NCBI GenBank assembly: GCA_016744065.1
Contig: JADGFA010000036.1
Coordinates: 1-43,971 of the forward strand
From: Gammaproteobacteria bacterium
GTDB lineage: Bacteria; Pseudomonadota; Gammaproteobacteria; SZUA-229
Direction: 5' to 3'
DNA: 43,971 bases
Shown here: in pieces, positions 7,482 to 16,500 of the stretch
Numbering within the stretch: position 1 is the stretch's first letter
Layout of the letters: each line of letters starts with the position of its first letter
Position numbers and translations under genes: made by a program
The notes under the pieces: generated by a model
The model's database searches: none
Told to the model about the DNA's origin: nothing
What the model saw: the letters and a program-made list of their open reading frames with translations, nothing else

Positions 7482-10400
7482 TTATTCAGATATATCTTCT
7501 CTTGATACTTTCGTATACATTTTTATTGGGCTTGAAAAAAACGCCTCTAGCTTCTCAACCCAATCTGGCCGAATAATTAAATCTGAACCACATAGTTTAT
7601 CTGATTCAATATCAAACTGATCACCTCTTACTCGCCAAAATCTACAGACCAATATTGGATGCCCGTCACTGTCATTCCATACTAGCTCACTTCCAAACCC
7701 TGGCATCACAATATCATTTATAGCAATAATTTCTTTGGGCGGAATAAGAACCAAGTTGCTCCCTAACCAATCTGTATTCCTAGTTAAAGACAATAACTGA
7801 GTCCACCTATCATGAGGTCTCTGGTATATCTTAATTTCATCATCGCCCCACCAGTCACTATAATCCCCATCTATAAATGGAAAATATTTAGCTGAACAAG
7901 TTGTTCCTATAGGTGCAACTGATGCACCAGAAAAAACTCTAATATATTCAGTAGGACGAGAAAAACTATGCTCACCACTAACATACTGCTCTTCGACTAA
8001 ACCAAGTTGTAACCAACCTTTATATTTAGAGTTTTCCGTTACTTTTATCAAGTTAGATTCACCTGATAAAAGCTCACAAGGTTCTTTCCATGCAGGACGT
8101 GGAATTCGGCTATTAAAAATAGCCAAGTGGAGCGCAATTTCTGGCTGCACCTGCATAAACAGCGATATTTCTTTGTCCTTTGACCAAATCCCTTTCTTCC
8201 AAAGCTTATCTTTTAAACCACAGACTTGTTCATGTAAAACCGATATAAACAATTCAAACTGCCAAAATAAAACATCTGTTGGTGGATATCCCTTGTGGTC
8301 ACGACCAAACGAAAGCTTCAGCCGTTCTTTAATTCGCTCAACCTGCATTTCATTTTCCAATAATGGAAGGAAATTTTCACTGACTTTATTTGGTAACTCA
8401 GGATCAATACGAGATAATATTTTTAGAGTATCACCAGTATCATATCTAAATACTGTCTCAATACTTTCACTTGAAGCTTTCGCGTAGCTACTTAATTCAT
8501 CCAATTTATTATTCATTTGAGGAACAACAATTTCGGCTCTTTCCAACAGTACAGAAGCAATTAAAGCTACCCCCCAACAATCTGATCGGGAATAGTCAGT
8601 CAGCAATTCTTGCAGGTTAACTGTAATTTGATAAGGGTCATCCTCCACAAGTAACAATAACTGAAAAACAAGCAATAAGGATGTTGTTGGAGTATCACGA
8701 CATAACCACCAGGCAAGTGGCCGGGAAACTGCATAAGGACAATACATAAAGGCTTTTAAAAGACCTGATAGTGCTGATATTTTTCTTGTAAGCCTCGGTT
8801 CAGACAGCCGAACCAATAGCAAAGAAACAATGCCTTCGTTAATATTCCAGCTTGATAACTCATTAACACTAAATGGAGAAAACCAACTACTTGGAAGAGA
8901 TAGTGGTAATCGGTGAGAAATGACATCAAATGCTTCTTTCCAACAAGCAGCCGCAACATCTGGATCCCCCCACTCAACTATACGATTAATCAATCCCTTT
9001 GAAATACCTGCACCATATTCCGTATTTCTCAATCGATATGAGACTTCGTCTGCAACAGTTTGTTGCGCCAGGTTTCGGTCCAGTGCAATTGCTCGATGCA
9101 AAGCATCACTATGCTTATCACCTCCAAATTCATACCACCCACCACCGCCCCTTGATTGCGTATATGCAAGTGCATAGGCGATAGTCGCAAGCGAATGACA
9201 ACCTGCATTTTCAAGATAAAGAGCCACATCAGACAAAGGGTGAACCTTACTCGACAACGGTGCAGATATTTCTCTTGCAAAAAAATGAAGAATACGTCGT
9301 GCGCCAACTTCATCATTGTTACCAGCCATTTCATCTAGCTTGTAGGCCAGGTACAAAGAAATATCTCGAAACTCTTCAGGTTCACTTAATTTCGAACCTG
9401 CTGAACGTAACCCTGACATAACATCTACTAAAGTCGGGTATGGAGGAAATGGAAGGTCATTCACCTCACATGAAAAAACAGAAGAGCCAGCATTTAATAG
9501 CTCAGGTTTACTTGTAGTTTCTTTTTTTACAGGACTTGCTAAATTACATTGAATCTCGCAACCATGATTTAACGCAAATTGCTCTACAATAACTACAGAA
9601 TCATAATTATATTTTGTCGCGTCGTTAGCTGCCTGAGCAGAGAGTCGATGCAACCTTTCCAAAGCCAGTGAGGGCTCTTTTTTATACAACAATTGAAGAG
9701 GCTCAAGACGCAATTTTGCCGCCTTTTTCCCTTCATTTTCATATTCCACTTCAAAAGGAAGTGTTTCCCATAGTGCATCAACAAGTATTGGATCAGCTTT
9801 ATCACATGAGTATTTAGCTACTGACTGAAGAGCTCTATTTGTTGGCCAAGATTCTATACAATCCTCTTCCAAAACCGTTCGAGCCAAAACATCAATAGCC
9901 GACGATGGATCTACAAAAAGTAGATTTTCAAACCAAGTATTTGGTGCATGTTTAGTTTCACGTCCATCAGTATGACGTAGCACAGCAGCTATAAGTGGCT
10001 GGAGATCTTCTAATGCTTTAAGAGCTGAATCTTTAGAAGATTCTAATAAAACGGGAACACTTTCGATAATGTCAAATAAGGTTATATCCTTACGGTAGCC
10101 ATATCCTGCCAAATAAATACCCGCAGCTTTCCAGCTTTCTGCAGCCTTCTCATCCAGTCCTATATCCATCTGCACTACAGCCAAGCTCATGTTGTACTCA
10201 GCATGAGTTGAGTAATATGTCCCCATTTTGTCTGAAGCCCTTACCTGCTCTTCGATCACAGAATAAATTTTTTCACCTGCTATAGTTGATAACGCATGTG
10301 GCGATAAAATATCAATAACCGTTCCCATCGATACTGGCCCACCGTCCTCACGATCAATACGCGATGCAGTCTCTCTACTAACTTTTAGAATTACCTCTAT

Positions 10401-13400
10401 CGCATGATTCCACTCATCCCGAGTTCTAATTAAAGACAAGCCAAGCGATAATGTTTCCGCAATGATGCCATGAAGTCGATAGAGGTCACATGCCCTTGGG
10501 TCTCCAGCAAATGGCCGAACATCTTCAATCAAAATTGTAAATACAGCATTAATATCTAAAGGAGCTCCTGTCTTACTTGCGGCTTCTGCCTTCGACAATG
10601 CCAACGCATAACGAAGCCAACAACAATACCAGCCCTCCCCTTGAACTCTGGTAGCTTCACTATCAATTGTTATGTCACCATCAGCTGAATGAGCCAAGAG
10701 TCTAATTGAAGATAACCATGTACGGATATTGGCTGCTTCAGGCCACCCCTTACCTGAACCCACTCCTATATCAATAGAGACAGGTATAACTGCGTGCGAA
10801 GCAGGTGATGCAGGAATAACCCCAAATTTCATACACATAATTACTAGTGATGGTGATGACGCACCATGTAGTGCTTGCTTAGCCATGACCCGAGCAGCTT
10901 CTTCATCTCCAGATCTAGCTAACTCATCTGCAATACCAAGCCTTATTGCAAACCCTATGATTACAGCACTCTCATCATTAAATCTTGTCGCAAGCTTTTC
11001 CATAATTCTGATATAACCCATGTGGGAAAAGCGCTTGGATATTTTCCTGATAAATAAAACCCTAGGGTCATCCACAGATTTAATTAAGTATTTGTACAAC
11101 CTATAAAGTATTCGCCAGCCACGACCTAACCGTAATCGCCCTTGTATTGCCGCTAGATTTAAAGACTCATCTTCAGTTAGATGTATTGTATGATCAAAGT
11201 CCCCGCTATAACCTGATTCATTAGTGTTTTGCGTTAGGTCAAGGTACTCCTTCCAAGGCGCGACACCACCCAAATCATCAACTAACAAACAGGCTTGTAA
11301 GCCCTCCTCATATGACAACGTCGGCTTTCCATCAAATAGTAGACGCTCTGCAAGTGCCTCAACCCCAAATATGTCAGCATACGACACCCAAAAAGTATTC
11401 CAATCATTTGAGCCAATATCGAAGCAAGTAGATAAAGCACGTCTTAACTCAGCACAACGTACTAGTACTGGCCAGTTACGCGCTCTTCCTGCTACTTCAG
11501 CAGTAATTGACAAATTTCTTTGAATCACTTCCACGGGGTGACCATTACTGACACTTTCGGAAACAAAAGTGAAATCAACCTGGTTGATAATATCCATATC
11601 TCGGCCAGCTCTGCGCAAAGCTGGTAGCAAGAAACGATAACTTTTTGCATCTTGAAAGAAGTCTCGATGTTCTAACCAATCTATAACTGGTGATAGCACA
11701 TCGTTAAGACTACGCTCTTGCCTATTAAGCTCATCAAGCATGAAACGCCTAAAACTTTCATGGAATATGCGCACACCACCTTGCCCGGTCACCTTGATTA
11801 AAATAGGGGATAAAGCAATTAGTGCTTCCGGCAACCATGAAGAAATAATTCCTGGTAATATTTCTTTTAGCTCTAACTCAGAAACAGAAAAATCAAGCAC
11901 ACCAAATAGATCTGCAATAGCCTTCGCCTGACTCAGTATATTTTCATATAAATGTTTATAGTAAACAGCAACATCACCACCAATGTCAGGCGAGCCTAAC
12001 AACCAGTCCACTGGATTACTGATAACACCTCTTTCAAGCCCTGTTATAATCCCTCTACATAAATACCTTACATACAATGGATTGCCTGCACTCCTCTCAG
12101 CAAGAGTGTTTAGTATTAGCGCTAACTCTTCAGAATCATTTATCCCTGCAGACATCAATGCTTGATCAACACCATGCAGTCTGGTTAATTCAATTACATC
12201 CTTTTGGTTCCATGAAGGGAGCTCGAAGCTATGAACATCTTTTTCACGTCTATTTAATAACGGATCTAAATGATTTCCGGGCTGAGATCCAAGAACAAGA
12301 CTAACTCCCTCTGGTATATTTAATGTTGACAGTCGTTCGATGATATCTGTTTCATCATCACTAAGCCTATTTGATGCAGACTGGACTCTGGCTATATGAT
12401 CTAAGCCATCTATGATTAGAACAATTTTCTTACCTAATTCAACACCTCTCGCTAACGCCTCCTCTAAAGTTTTTAAATCGGCTGATAAGCGTAATGAGCC
12501 ACTACTAATTTTTGGCTCCGCATCATAAAGCTCAGATAATATATTTGCGAAAAAAACATCTGTTGTAACTCTCCGCTCAATTAACTCATCACCGGGCTCT
12601 AAATAACAGTAATGACGGGCAACAACAAAATCGTCAGTAAGCTCTTCGGCTAAACAAGTAAGATCCCAGGACTTTCCTGCACCAGGAGGAGCAGTCACAA
12701 TATAAATGCCACTAGATTTCAAACCAGTACGAACTAGTCCTCTAAAGTCAGGGCGATCATAAAAATAAGCTTTATCTACTGGGAATGCCTGTGATACCCG
12801 ACCAAAGTCCATTCGTATTTCAAGATTCTTAGAAATTTCATCAGGTAGCAGTGTAGCTTCTTGAGTTCTAGCTAGGTTAGCCAATGAAACCGCAAGTGCT
12901 GCCACGTCTTCACACTGTCGCCCTGCATTAGGGTAACGACCAATACCAACATACTCCCTTAGTAAATAGAGTACTGAGGACTCAAGGGGGCCAGGGTTAA
13001 GAAGATCTTTTGATGCAGTTGGTAGTTGAAGTTCAATAATGAACTTATCACAGAATTCTATAAAGTCGTCACGCACAAACTCTGCATCTGGTTGCAAATA
13101 ATTCTCAAGTACAGGCCATATAGGGTTACAACCAATGGGCCATATTTGATCAGCCTTAAACTTATAAAATGAAACATTCGTCCCATCAAATGTTGGCTCT
13201 GAAGCGACAACATCTAATAAATCAAAAAGATCATCATTACTTTCTGGTGGCTGCCATGTCGCACATAATCGATACTCTTCAGCGACTATAGCGCTGCGCT
13301 TATGTGTAAGGACAAGCCTATCAATACGTAATGTTGAATTCGCACCAGTGAAATCTATACGCTTAATGGACCGAGATGCATCGGGACTAGATTTAATCTG

Positions 13401-13589
13401 CTTTCTATATATACAACCTGATATTGATATTTCAAGATCATCTATACGGTCATCCTCTACTTGCTTCTTATCAACGGTAATACTGTCGCACCGCCCGATA
13501 AGAGCGCCAATTAGATAATATGCTGTCGCAATATCTTGGTAACGATACCCTGTATGTGCTGGCTTGAGATTACCTCGTTGTGAAACCAT
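7482..13589 (-). CDS. Giant STAND NTPase with N-terminal nuclease-like domain (Avs-like defence protein candidate)
   Basis: The 2035-residue product has three parts. Residues 1-100 carry GYRYQDIA, then EDDRIDDLE (45-53), then RKQIKSS with Q64-x-K66: the acidic-acidic-QxK arrangement of PD-(D/E)xK nucleases of the Cap4/DUF4297 kind. Residues 295-400 hold a Walker A (APPGAGKS, K306) and a Walker B (VLIIDGLDH, D394 and D397) of STAND/NACHT-like NTPases. The remaining 1,400 residues or so are predicted helical repeats and a distinct C-terminal end. This matches the design of Avs (AVAST) proteins, where the repeat region recognises a phage protein and activates the nuclease. No partner gene is linked. 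It lies next to the integrase, facing it. Assignment is by motif and architecture only; exact Avs type is unresolved. Confidence 0.75.
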   Translation of the reverse strand: MVSQRGNLKPAHTGYRYQDIATAYYLIGALIGRCDSITVDKKQVEDDRIDDLEISISGCIYRKQIKSSPDASRSIKRIDFTGANSTLRIDRLVLTHKRSAIVAEEYRLCATWQPPESNDDLFDLLDVVASEPTFDGTNVSFYKFKADQIWPIGCNPIWPVLENYLQPDAEFVRDDFIEFCDKFIIELQLPTASKDLLNPGPLESSVLYLLREYVGIGRYPNAGRQCEDVAALAVSLANLARTQEATLLPDEISKNLEIRMDFGRVSQAFPVDKAYFYDRPDFRGLVRTGLKSSGIYIVTAPPGAGKSWDLTCLAEELTDDFVVARHYCYLEPGDELIERRVTTDVFFANILSELYDAEPKISSGSLRLSADLKTLEEALARGVELGKKIVLIIDGLDHIARVQSASNRLSDDETDIIERLSTLNIPEGVSLVLGSQPGNHLDPLLNRREKDVHSFELPSWNQKDVIELTRLHGVDQALMSAGINDSEELALILNTLAERSAGNPLYVRYLCRGIITGLERGVISNPVDWLLGSPDIGGDVAVYYKHLYENILSQAKAIADLFGVLDFSVSELELKEILPGIISSWLPEALIALSPILIKVTGQGGVRIFHESFRRFMLDELNRQERSLNDVLSPVIDWLEHRDFFQDAKSYRFLLPALRRAGRDMDIINQVDFTFVSESVSNGHPVEVIQRNLSITAEVAGRARNWPVLVRCAELRRALSTCFDIGSNDWNTFWVSYADIFGVEALAERLLFDGKPTLSYEEGLQACLLVDDLGGVAPWKEYLDLTQNTNESGYSGDFDHTIHLTEDESLNLAAIQGRLRLGRGWRILYRLYKYLIKSVDDPRVLFIRKISKRFSHMGYIRIMEKLATRFNDESAVIIGFAIRLGIADELARSGDEEAARVMAKQALHGASSPSLVIMCMKFGVIPASPASHAVIPVSIDIGVGSGKGWPEAANIRTWLSSIRLLAHSADGDITIDSEATRVQGEGWYCCWLRYALALSKAEAASKTGAPLDINAVFTILIEDVRPFAGDPRACDLYRLHGIIAETLSLGLSLIRTRDEWNHAIEVILKVSRETASRIDREDGGPVSMGTVIDILSPHALSTIAGEKIYSVIEEQVRASDKMGTYYSTHAEYNMSLAVVQMDIGLDEKAAESWKAAGIYLAGYGYRKDITLFDIIESVPVLLESSKDSALKALEDLQPLIAAVLRHTDGRETKHAPNTWFENLLFVDPSSAIDVLARTVLEEDCIESWPTNRALQSVAKYSCDKADPILVDALWETLPFEVEYENEGKKAAKLRLEPLQLLYKKEPSLALERLHRLSAQAANDATKYNYDSVVIVEQFALNHGCEIQCNLASPVKKETTSKPELLNAGSSVFSCEVNDLPFPPYPTLVDVMSGLRSAGSKLSEPEEFRDISLYLAYKLDEMAGNNDEVGARRILHFFAREISAPLSSKVHPLSDVALYLENAGCHSLATIAYALAYTQSRGGGGWYEFGGDKHSDALHRAIALDRNLAQQTVADEVSYRLRNTEYGAGISKGLINRIVEWGDPDVAAACWKEAFDVISHRLPLSLPSSWFSPFSVNELSSWNINEGIVSLLLVRLSEPRLTRKISALSGLLKAFMYCPYAVSRPLAWWLCRDTPTTSLLLVFQLLLLVEDDPYQITVNLQELLTDYSRSDCWGVALIASVLLERAEIVVPQMNNKLDELSSYAKASSESIETVFRYDTGDTLKILSRIDPELPNKVSENFLPLLENEMQVERIKERLKLSFGRDHKGYPPTDVLFWQFELFISVLHEQVCGLKDKLWKKGIWSKDKEISLFMQVQPEIALHLAIFNSRIPRPAWKEPCELLSGESNLIKVTENSKYKGWLQLGLVEEQYVSGEHSFSRPTEYIRVFSGASVAPIGTTCSAKYFPFIDGDYSDWWGDDEIKIYQRPHDRWTQLLSLTRNTDWLGSNLVLIPPKEIIAINDIVMPGFGSELVWNDSDGHPILVCRFWRVRGDQFDIESDKLCGSDLIIRPDWVEKLEAFFSSPIKMYTKVSREDISE

Positions 13590-13627
13590 TAGTCTTCAGA
13601 ACCTAGATGTATTTTATGTAAAAGCAC

Positions 13628-13655
13628 CTCATTAATTTTTTTCCTGTTTAATGAG
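13628..13655. promoter_or_regulatory. Inverted repeat upstream of the Avs-like gene
   Basis: CTCATTAA (13628-13635) and TTAATGAG (13648-13655) form a perfect 8-bp inverted repeat with a 12-base spacer, 39 bases before the Avs-like start codon. It could be an operator or overlap the promoter; the surrounding 280 bases are very AT-rich and hold no gene. Confidence 0.35.
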
Positions 13656-13848
13656 TATTTAATCCATTTATTAGAAGTTATATCCCTACTCATAATAACT
13701 TTAGTGCCTTCACTTTTTGCCAAACTCCAATTGTTTTTATCAAAACCCTTTTTGAATACTCTAACTATTAATTACTATAAATACTGAATTATAATATTCA
13801 AAGTTCTATATGATTACTCTAAAAATAGAAAGTTAATATATCTTTCTA

Positions 13849-13872
13849 ACAAAAAAGTGGACTACCCACTTT
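13849..13872 (-). terminator. Intrinsic terminator after the nucleotidyltransferase gene
   Basis: Read on the minus strand, the stem AAGTGG/CCACTT with a five-base loop is followed by a run of T (complement of 13851-13856). It overlaps the stop codon of the gene ending at 13871 and would isolate it from the Avs-like gene downstream. Confidence 0.6.
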
Positions 13873-14566
13873 AACTGTAATCAGCTACTTTTTCTAATCT
13901 TGAAAAAATTAACTCTTCTCTTTCTGCTTGATTTTGAGATGCGCTTTGTACTGCATATTCAAAATCGCTGTTACTCAATAAGCTTTTTATTTCATCACTG
14001 ATATATTCTTTTACTTCGTCAGTATATTGTTCGATTTCTTCTACAATTTCTTCTCTTCCATCAAACACATTTAAAATATCTTCTATATCACGACTTTGCA
14101 TTGGGTCATTATTTCCGCGCCCGTTATAAGCCTCTAATTTTGTTGCTATGAAATGGACTGGCGATACCAACTTTATTATTAATCCGTCTTGAAGCTCATA
14201 AGGTGTGGCATCTTTCAATGCTTGTTTATACCATCGGTTGGTATAACCCAATATATTTTCATCATCTGGCATAAAATCTACAATTAGATTTTCCAATCTC
14301 ATACGGCAGTTTATGTCATCTTCCATCGACTCTCTAAAGCCACGCTCTCTTAGACGTTCTTGAAACTTGACCCATTGTGAGCGACCAATCACATTGGTAA
14401 TTAAATCGACGTCATCCGTATAACGCACCGCTTCTTTAGTGACTTTATCTGTTAATAGCAGCCCTGTACTACACCCACCAAGGAAAGCGACTTCTTGTAG
14501 TAATTCATCACCTAAAGCTTTCGCAACCATGATGATCATTTCCTCTAATTGATTAAATGCACTCAT
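13871..14566 (-). CDS. AbiEii-like nucleotidyltransferase, putative toxin
   Basis: This 231-residue protein is a minimal-type nucleotidyltransferase. G30-G31 of FLGGCSTG begins the active-site loop, D52 and D54 in RYTDDVDLI give the metal-binding D-x-D, and D97 in LIVDFMPDD supplies a third acidic residue. Later FIATKLEAYNGRG and SRDIEDI match the AbiEii/AbiGii family. Known members (AbiEii, MenA-type) block growth by transferring nucleotides to tRNA or other targets. Its start overlaps the upstream winged-helix gene by four bases (ATGA), the usual order for regulator then toxin. Whether it is toxic is not shown by sequence; some relatives act as antiphage effectors. Confidence 0.75.
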   Translation of the reverse strand: MSAFNQLEEMIIMVAKALGDELLQEVAFLGGCSTGLLLTDKVTKEAVRYTDDVDLITNVIGRSQWVKFQERLRERGFRESMEDDINCRMRLENLIVDFMPDDENILGYTNRWYKQALKDATPYELQDGLIIKLVSPVHFIATKLEAYNGRGNNDPMQSRDIEDILNVFDGREEIVEEIEQYTDEVKEYISDEIKSLLSNSDFEYAVQSASQNQAEREELIFSRLEKVADYS

Positions 14567-15210
14567 GCACGTAACCTTTTTTCAAGTTCATCTGCTGCAT
14601 ACGCACTTTCACGCCCTTTCCCCAACCTAATTGCGTCAACTAGCGCTAGATACTCGTATAGGCGTGGGTCTTTTTTTACGGCCATTGGTACTGTCTTATA
14701 CAAGGGTAATACTGATTGCCCCATTTCCTTTCCTACTGGATCTGGCCAAACGTGAATGAACTCACCCGCAGTCATTAGCTTCCCCTCTAATACTGGCGCT
14801 GCAATTGAAGTTGGTATGCCTCTAACAATCGCTGAAGGCTTAGCAGGATATACATATTTAAGCCCATGTATTATGAACTCTATTAGGGCACTGACATTTG
14901 ATTTAGGTAATTTAGATTTCCTATCCATTTTAGCCATTCCGACAGCCATACTACGTTTTAGTGAGGCATTAACTTCAGACTTACTAATGCCTGTACTAGC
15001 TTCTAAACCACGACTTGAGTACGAATCAGCTAATATTGGGCGCTCAAAATCTTGAAGCTCATATTTATTCGCTTCATTATCGCTCAGATCCCAACCTTCC
15101 CAACCATGTAGATAGGCCTTTGAAGGTTGTGCTCTATTTTCCTCATAGAGCTTAGACTGCTGATTAAGGCTGACTAATTTCAGTAAAATTACTATATCTT
15201 GACTCTTCAT
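14563..15210 (-). CDS. Winged-helix protein paired with the nucleotidyltransferase, putative antitoxin/regulator
   Basis: I take ATG 15210 (MKSQDIVILLKLVSL) as the start, 14 codons inside the longest frame, because the N-terminal helix of a winged-helix domain begins there; the product is 215 residues. A recognition-helix-like stretch GLEASTGISKSEVNASLKR lies about 80 residues in. The C-terminal half is not recognised. Gene order and the ATGA overlap with the nucleotidyltransferase suggest a two-gene toxin-antitoxin or abortive-infection unit in which this protein represses the operon. The inverted repeats at 15227-15303 are the likely operator. Confidence 0.6.
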   Translation of the reverse strand: MKSQDIVILLKLVSLNQQSKLYEENRAQPSKAYLHGWEGWDLSDNEANKYELQDFERPILADSYSSRGLEASTGISKSEVNASLKRSMAVGMAKMDRKSKLPKSNVSALIEFIIHGLKYVYPAKPSAIVRGIPTSIAAPVLEGKLMTAGEFIHVWPDPVGKEMGQSVLPLYKTVPMAVKKDPRLYEYLALVDAIRLGKGRESAYAADELEKRLRA

Positions 15211-15226
15211 CGTTATCTCGCGCGAA

Positions 15227-15303
15227 GTCCTCTGTTTGCGGACACAGGACAATACTGTTACCTGAAATCGATTATGTCAAGAAATAAATGAGGACAGAGT
15301 CCT
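15227..15303. promoter_or_regulatory. Operator-like cluster of GTCCT/AGGAC repeats
   Basis: GTCCTCTGT (15227-15235) faces ACACAGGAC (15242-15250) as an inverted repeat with one mismatch and a 6-base spacer. A second palindrome, AGGACAGAGTCCT, lies at 15291-15303. Both are directly upstream of the winged-helix start at 15210, so they suit autoregulation by that protein. Confidence 0.55.
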
Positions 15304-15654
15304 AGGAAAGAATACTTACACGCAATAGAAACGAAGGATTCTTTATTAAGCATAAAATGTCTCTTAGAATTGAACTGCTTAATTTAATGAGCCAAGCAAT
15401 CATTATCACCAAAAACGACTGCTTTAGTAGTTTGAATAGCTCTGTATGGGTCTGGCATTCTGCTCTTTCAGATATGTATAGAATGAGAAATGGTGACGCC
15501 TGAAACCTTGCTTTTAGATATTTCTACTCAGTGCAGATTCTATTTATACAGCAAGCTAAAACAAAGGACTAGAATACTCAAACCCTTGCTAGTTAATTAA
15601 ATATTTCCACTCGCATCAAAAATATCAACGTATAAATTAATTTTAAATTTTTAA

Positions 15655-15684
15655 TACCAATTTCTCTCATGAGAGAAATTGGTA
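15655..15684. repeat. Perfect 30-bp palindrome, copy 1 of a repeated 18-bp core
   Basis: The core TTTCTCTCATGAGAGAAA is extended by ACCAA and its complement to a perfect 30-bp dyad with no loop. The lack of a loop and of a T-run argues against a terminator and for a site bound by a symmetric protein. Confidence 0.8.
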
Positions 15685-15910
15685 CTTTTAACTGCACATA
15701 TGAAAATACAAAACTAATGATTAGTTTACCCAATATTCTATGCTACATAGTTTAGATATAACAATTCCACTGTAAGATAGTTATATACCAAGTGTAGCTC
15801 CTACATTGTTTAGATAGTAAAACTAGAAAGTAGAGTACATTTATTTGGATACTTCAGTTTCGAATCGTTACAAGATGATACTAAGATAAGTTTTATTTAA
15901 ATTAAAAAGC

Positions 15911-15930
15911 ATTTCTCTCATGAGAGAAAT
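15911..15930. repeat. Perfect 20-bp palindrome, copy 2 of the same core
   Basis: The same 18-bp core as at 15658-15681 recurs here with one more paired base on each side. It lies ten bases past the stop codon of the small membrane gene ending at 15941. Confidence 0.8.
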
Positions 15931-15940
15931 ATTAAGATTC

Positions 15941-16261
15941 TTACATATCAACAAAACCATGAATAAATGATTTCGTCGTAATCGCAAGTTGCCCTGGCGT
16001 CCAATAATCATCTTTTAAAAAATCATATGGCTCAATCTCTTTATGTATTTCAGGAGCTAAATGACTGTCACTTGAAATACAGAACCGTTTATTTACAAAC
16101 AATAGCGACATCACCAGCATCAAGATTAACATCATCACCATTGAAACCGGTATACCAAAGATTAAGGCCAGAATTGTAAATATCAGCGTCATTTTCATCA
16201 TGAACTTAAAAACATTCATAATAAATCTGATAAACAGTTTGAGCATATTAAATACCTTCAT
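15941..16261 (-). CDS. Small membrane protein, third gene of a three-gene operon
   Basis: The 106-residue product has a basic amphipathic N-terminus with several phenylalanines, one long or two adjacent membrane segments rich in methionine (LIFTILALIFGIPVSMVMML), then a polar tail of about 45 residues ending KSFIHGFVDM. The family is not recognised. AGAGGG precedes ATG 16261. The upstream gene stops at 16277, 15 bases away. The tail, with PYDFLKDDYWTPGQLA, could be a cytoplasmic or periplasmic recognition segment. Confidence 0.55.
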   Translation of the reverse strand: MKVFNMLKLFIRFIMNVFKFMMKMTLIFTILALIFGIPVSMVMMLILMLVMSLLFVNKRFCISSDSHLAPEIHKEIEPYDFLKDDYWTPGQLAITTKSFIHGFVDM

Positions 16262-16276
16262 AGCTTAACCCTCTAT

Positions 16277-16500
16277 TTAATCACACCGCTTCCATATTGG
16301 TGCTAATCGACAGAACATTACACCAAACATGAAACCTAGCATCAATGTTCCTACTGGTGCACTTAAGGGCTCAAATACAGACCAGTATGTCTTCAACAAC
16401 TCTAGTATCAGCCCTATAGTAAAAAAACATATAATTCCAACTAGGCCACCATCAAAAAAAAACTGTAACCTTCTTTATCTAAAGATAGCTTTGTTCTCAT
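16277..16500 (-). pseudogene. Small membrane protein gene with a one-base frameshift at a T9 tract
   Basis: ATG 16500 overlaps the preceding stop as ATGA. The frame reads MRTKLSLDKEGYS, then enters nine T (complement of 16454-16462) and stops soon after. Adding one T restores a 74-residue protein to the TAA at 16277-16279, with FFFDGGLVGIICFFTIGLIL and LMLGFMFGVMFCRLAPIW as two membrane segments. The restored frame ends 15 bases before the next gene. The coupling at both ends argues that this is or was a real gene. The break may be a sequencing error, a phase-variable tract, or a site of transcriptional slippage. Confidence 0.6.

Larger units (their letters stand above)
15304..15940. other. 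Gene-poor stretch rich in short repeats
   Basis: No gene is well supported here. A 48-codon frame (15357-15503, plus strand) lacks a ribosome binding site and is doubtful. The second half is dense in repeats: a 30-bp palindrome (15655-15684), a 17-bp palindrome centred on G (AAACTAATGATTAGTTT, 15711-15727), a direct repeat CTACATWGTTTAGATA (15743-15758 and 15801-15816), and a 20-bp palindrome (15911-15930). It may be a control, partition or recombination site of the replicon. Confidence 0.5.

Noticed and set aside
7482..13589. Many plus-strand and alternate minus-strand frames within the giant gene
   Set aside because: All lie inside one continuous 2035-codon frame with recognisable NTPase motifs; the others are shadows.
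15357..15503. A 48-codon plus-strand gene
   Set aside because: No ribosome binding site, no motif, and it lies in a repeat-rich gene-free stretch; kept only as a remark.
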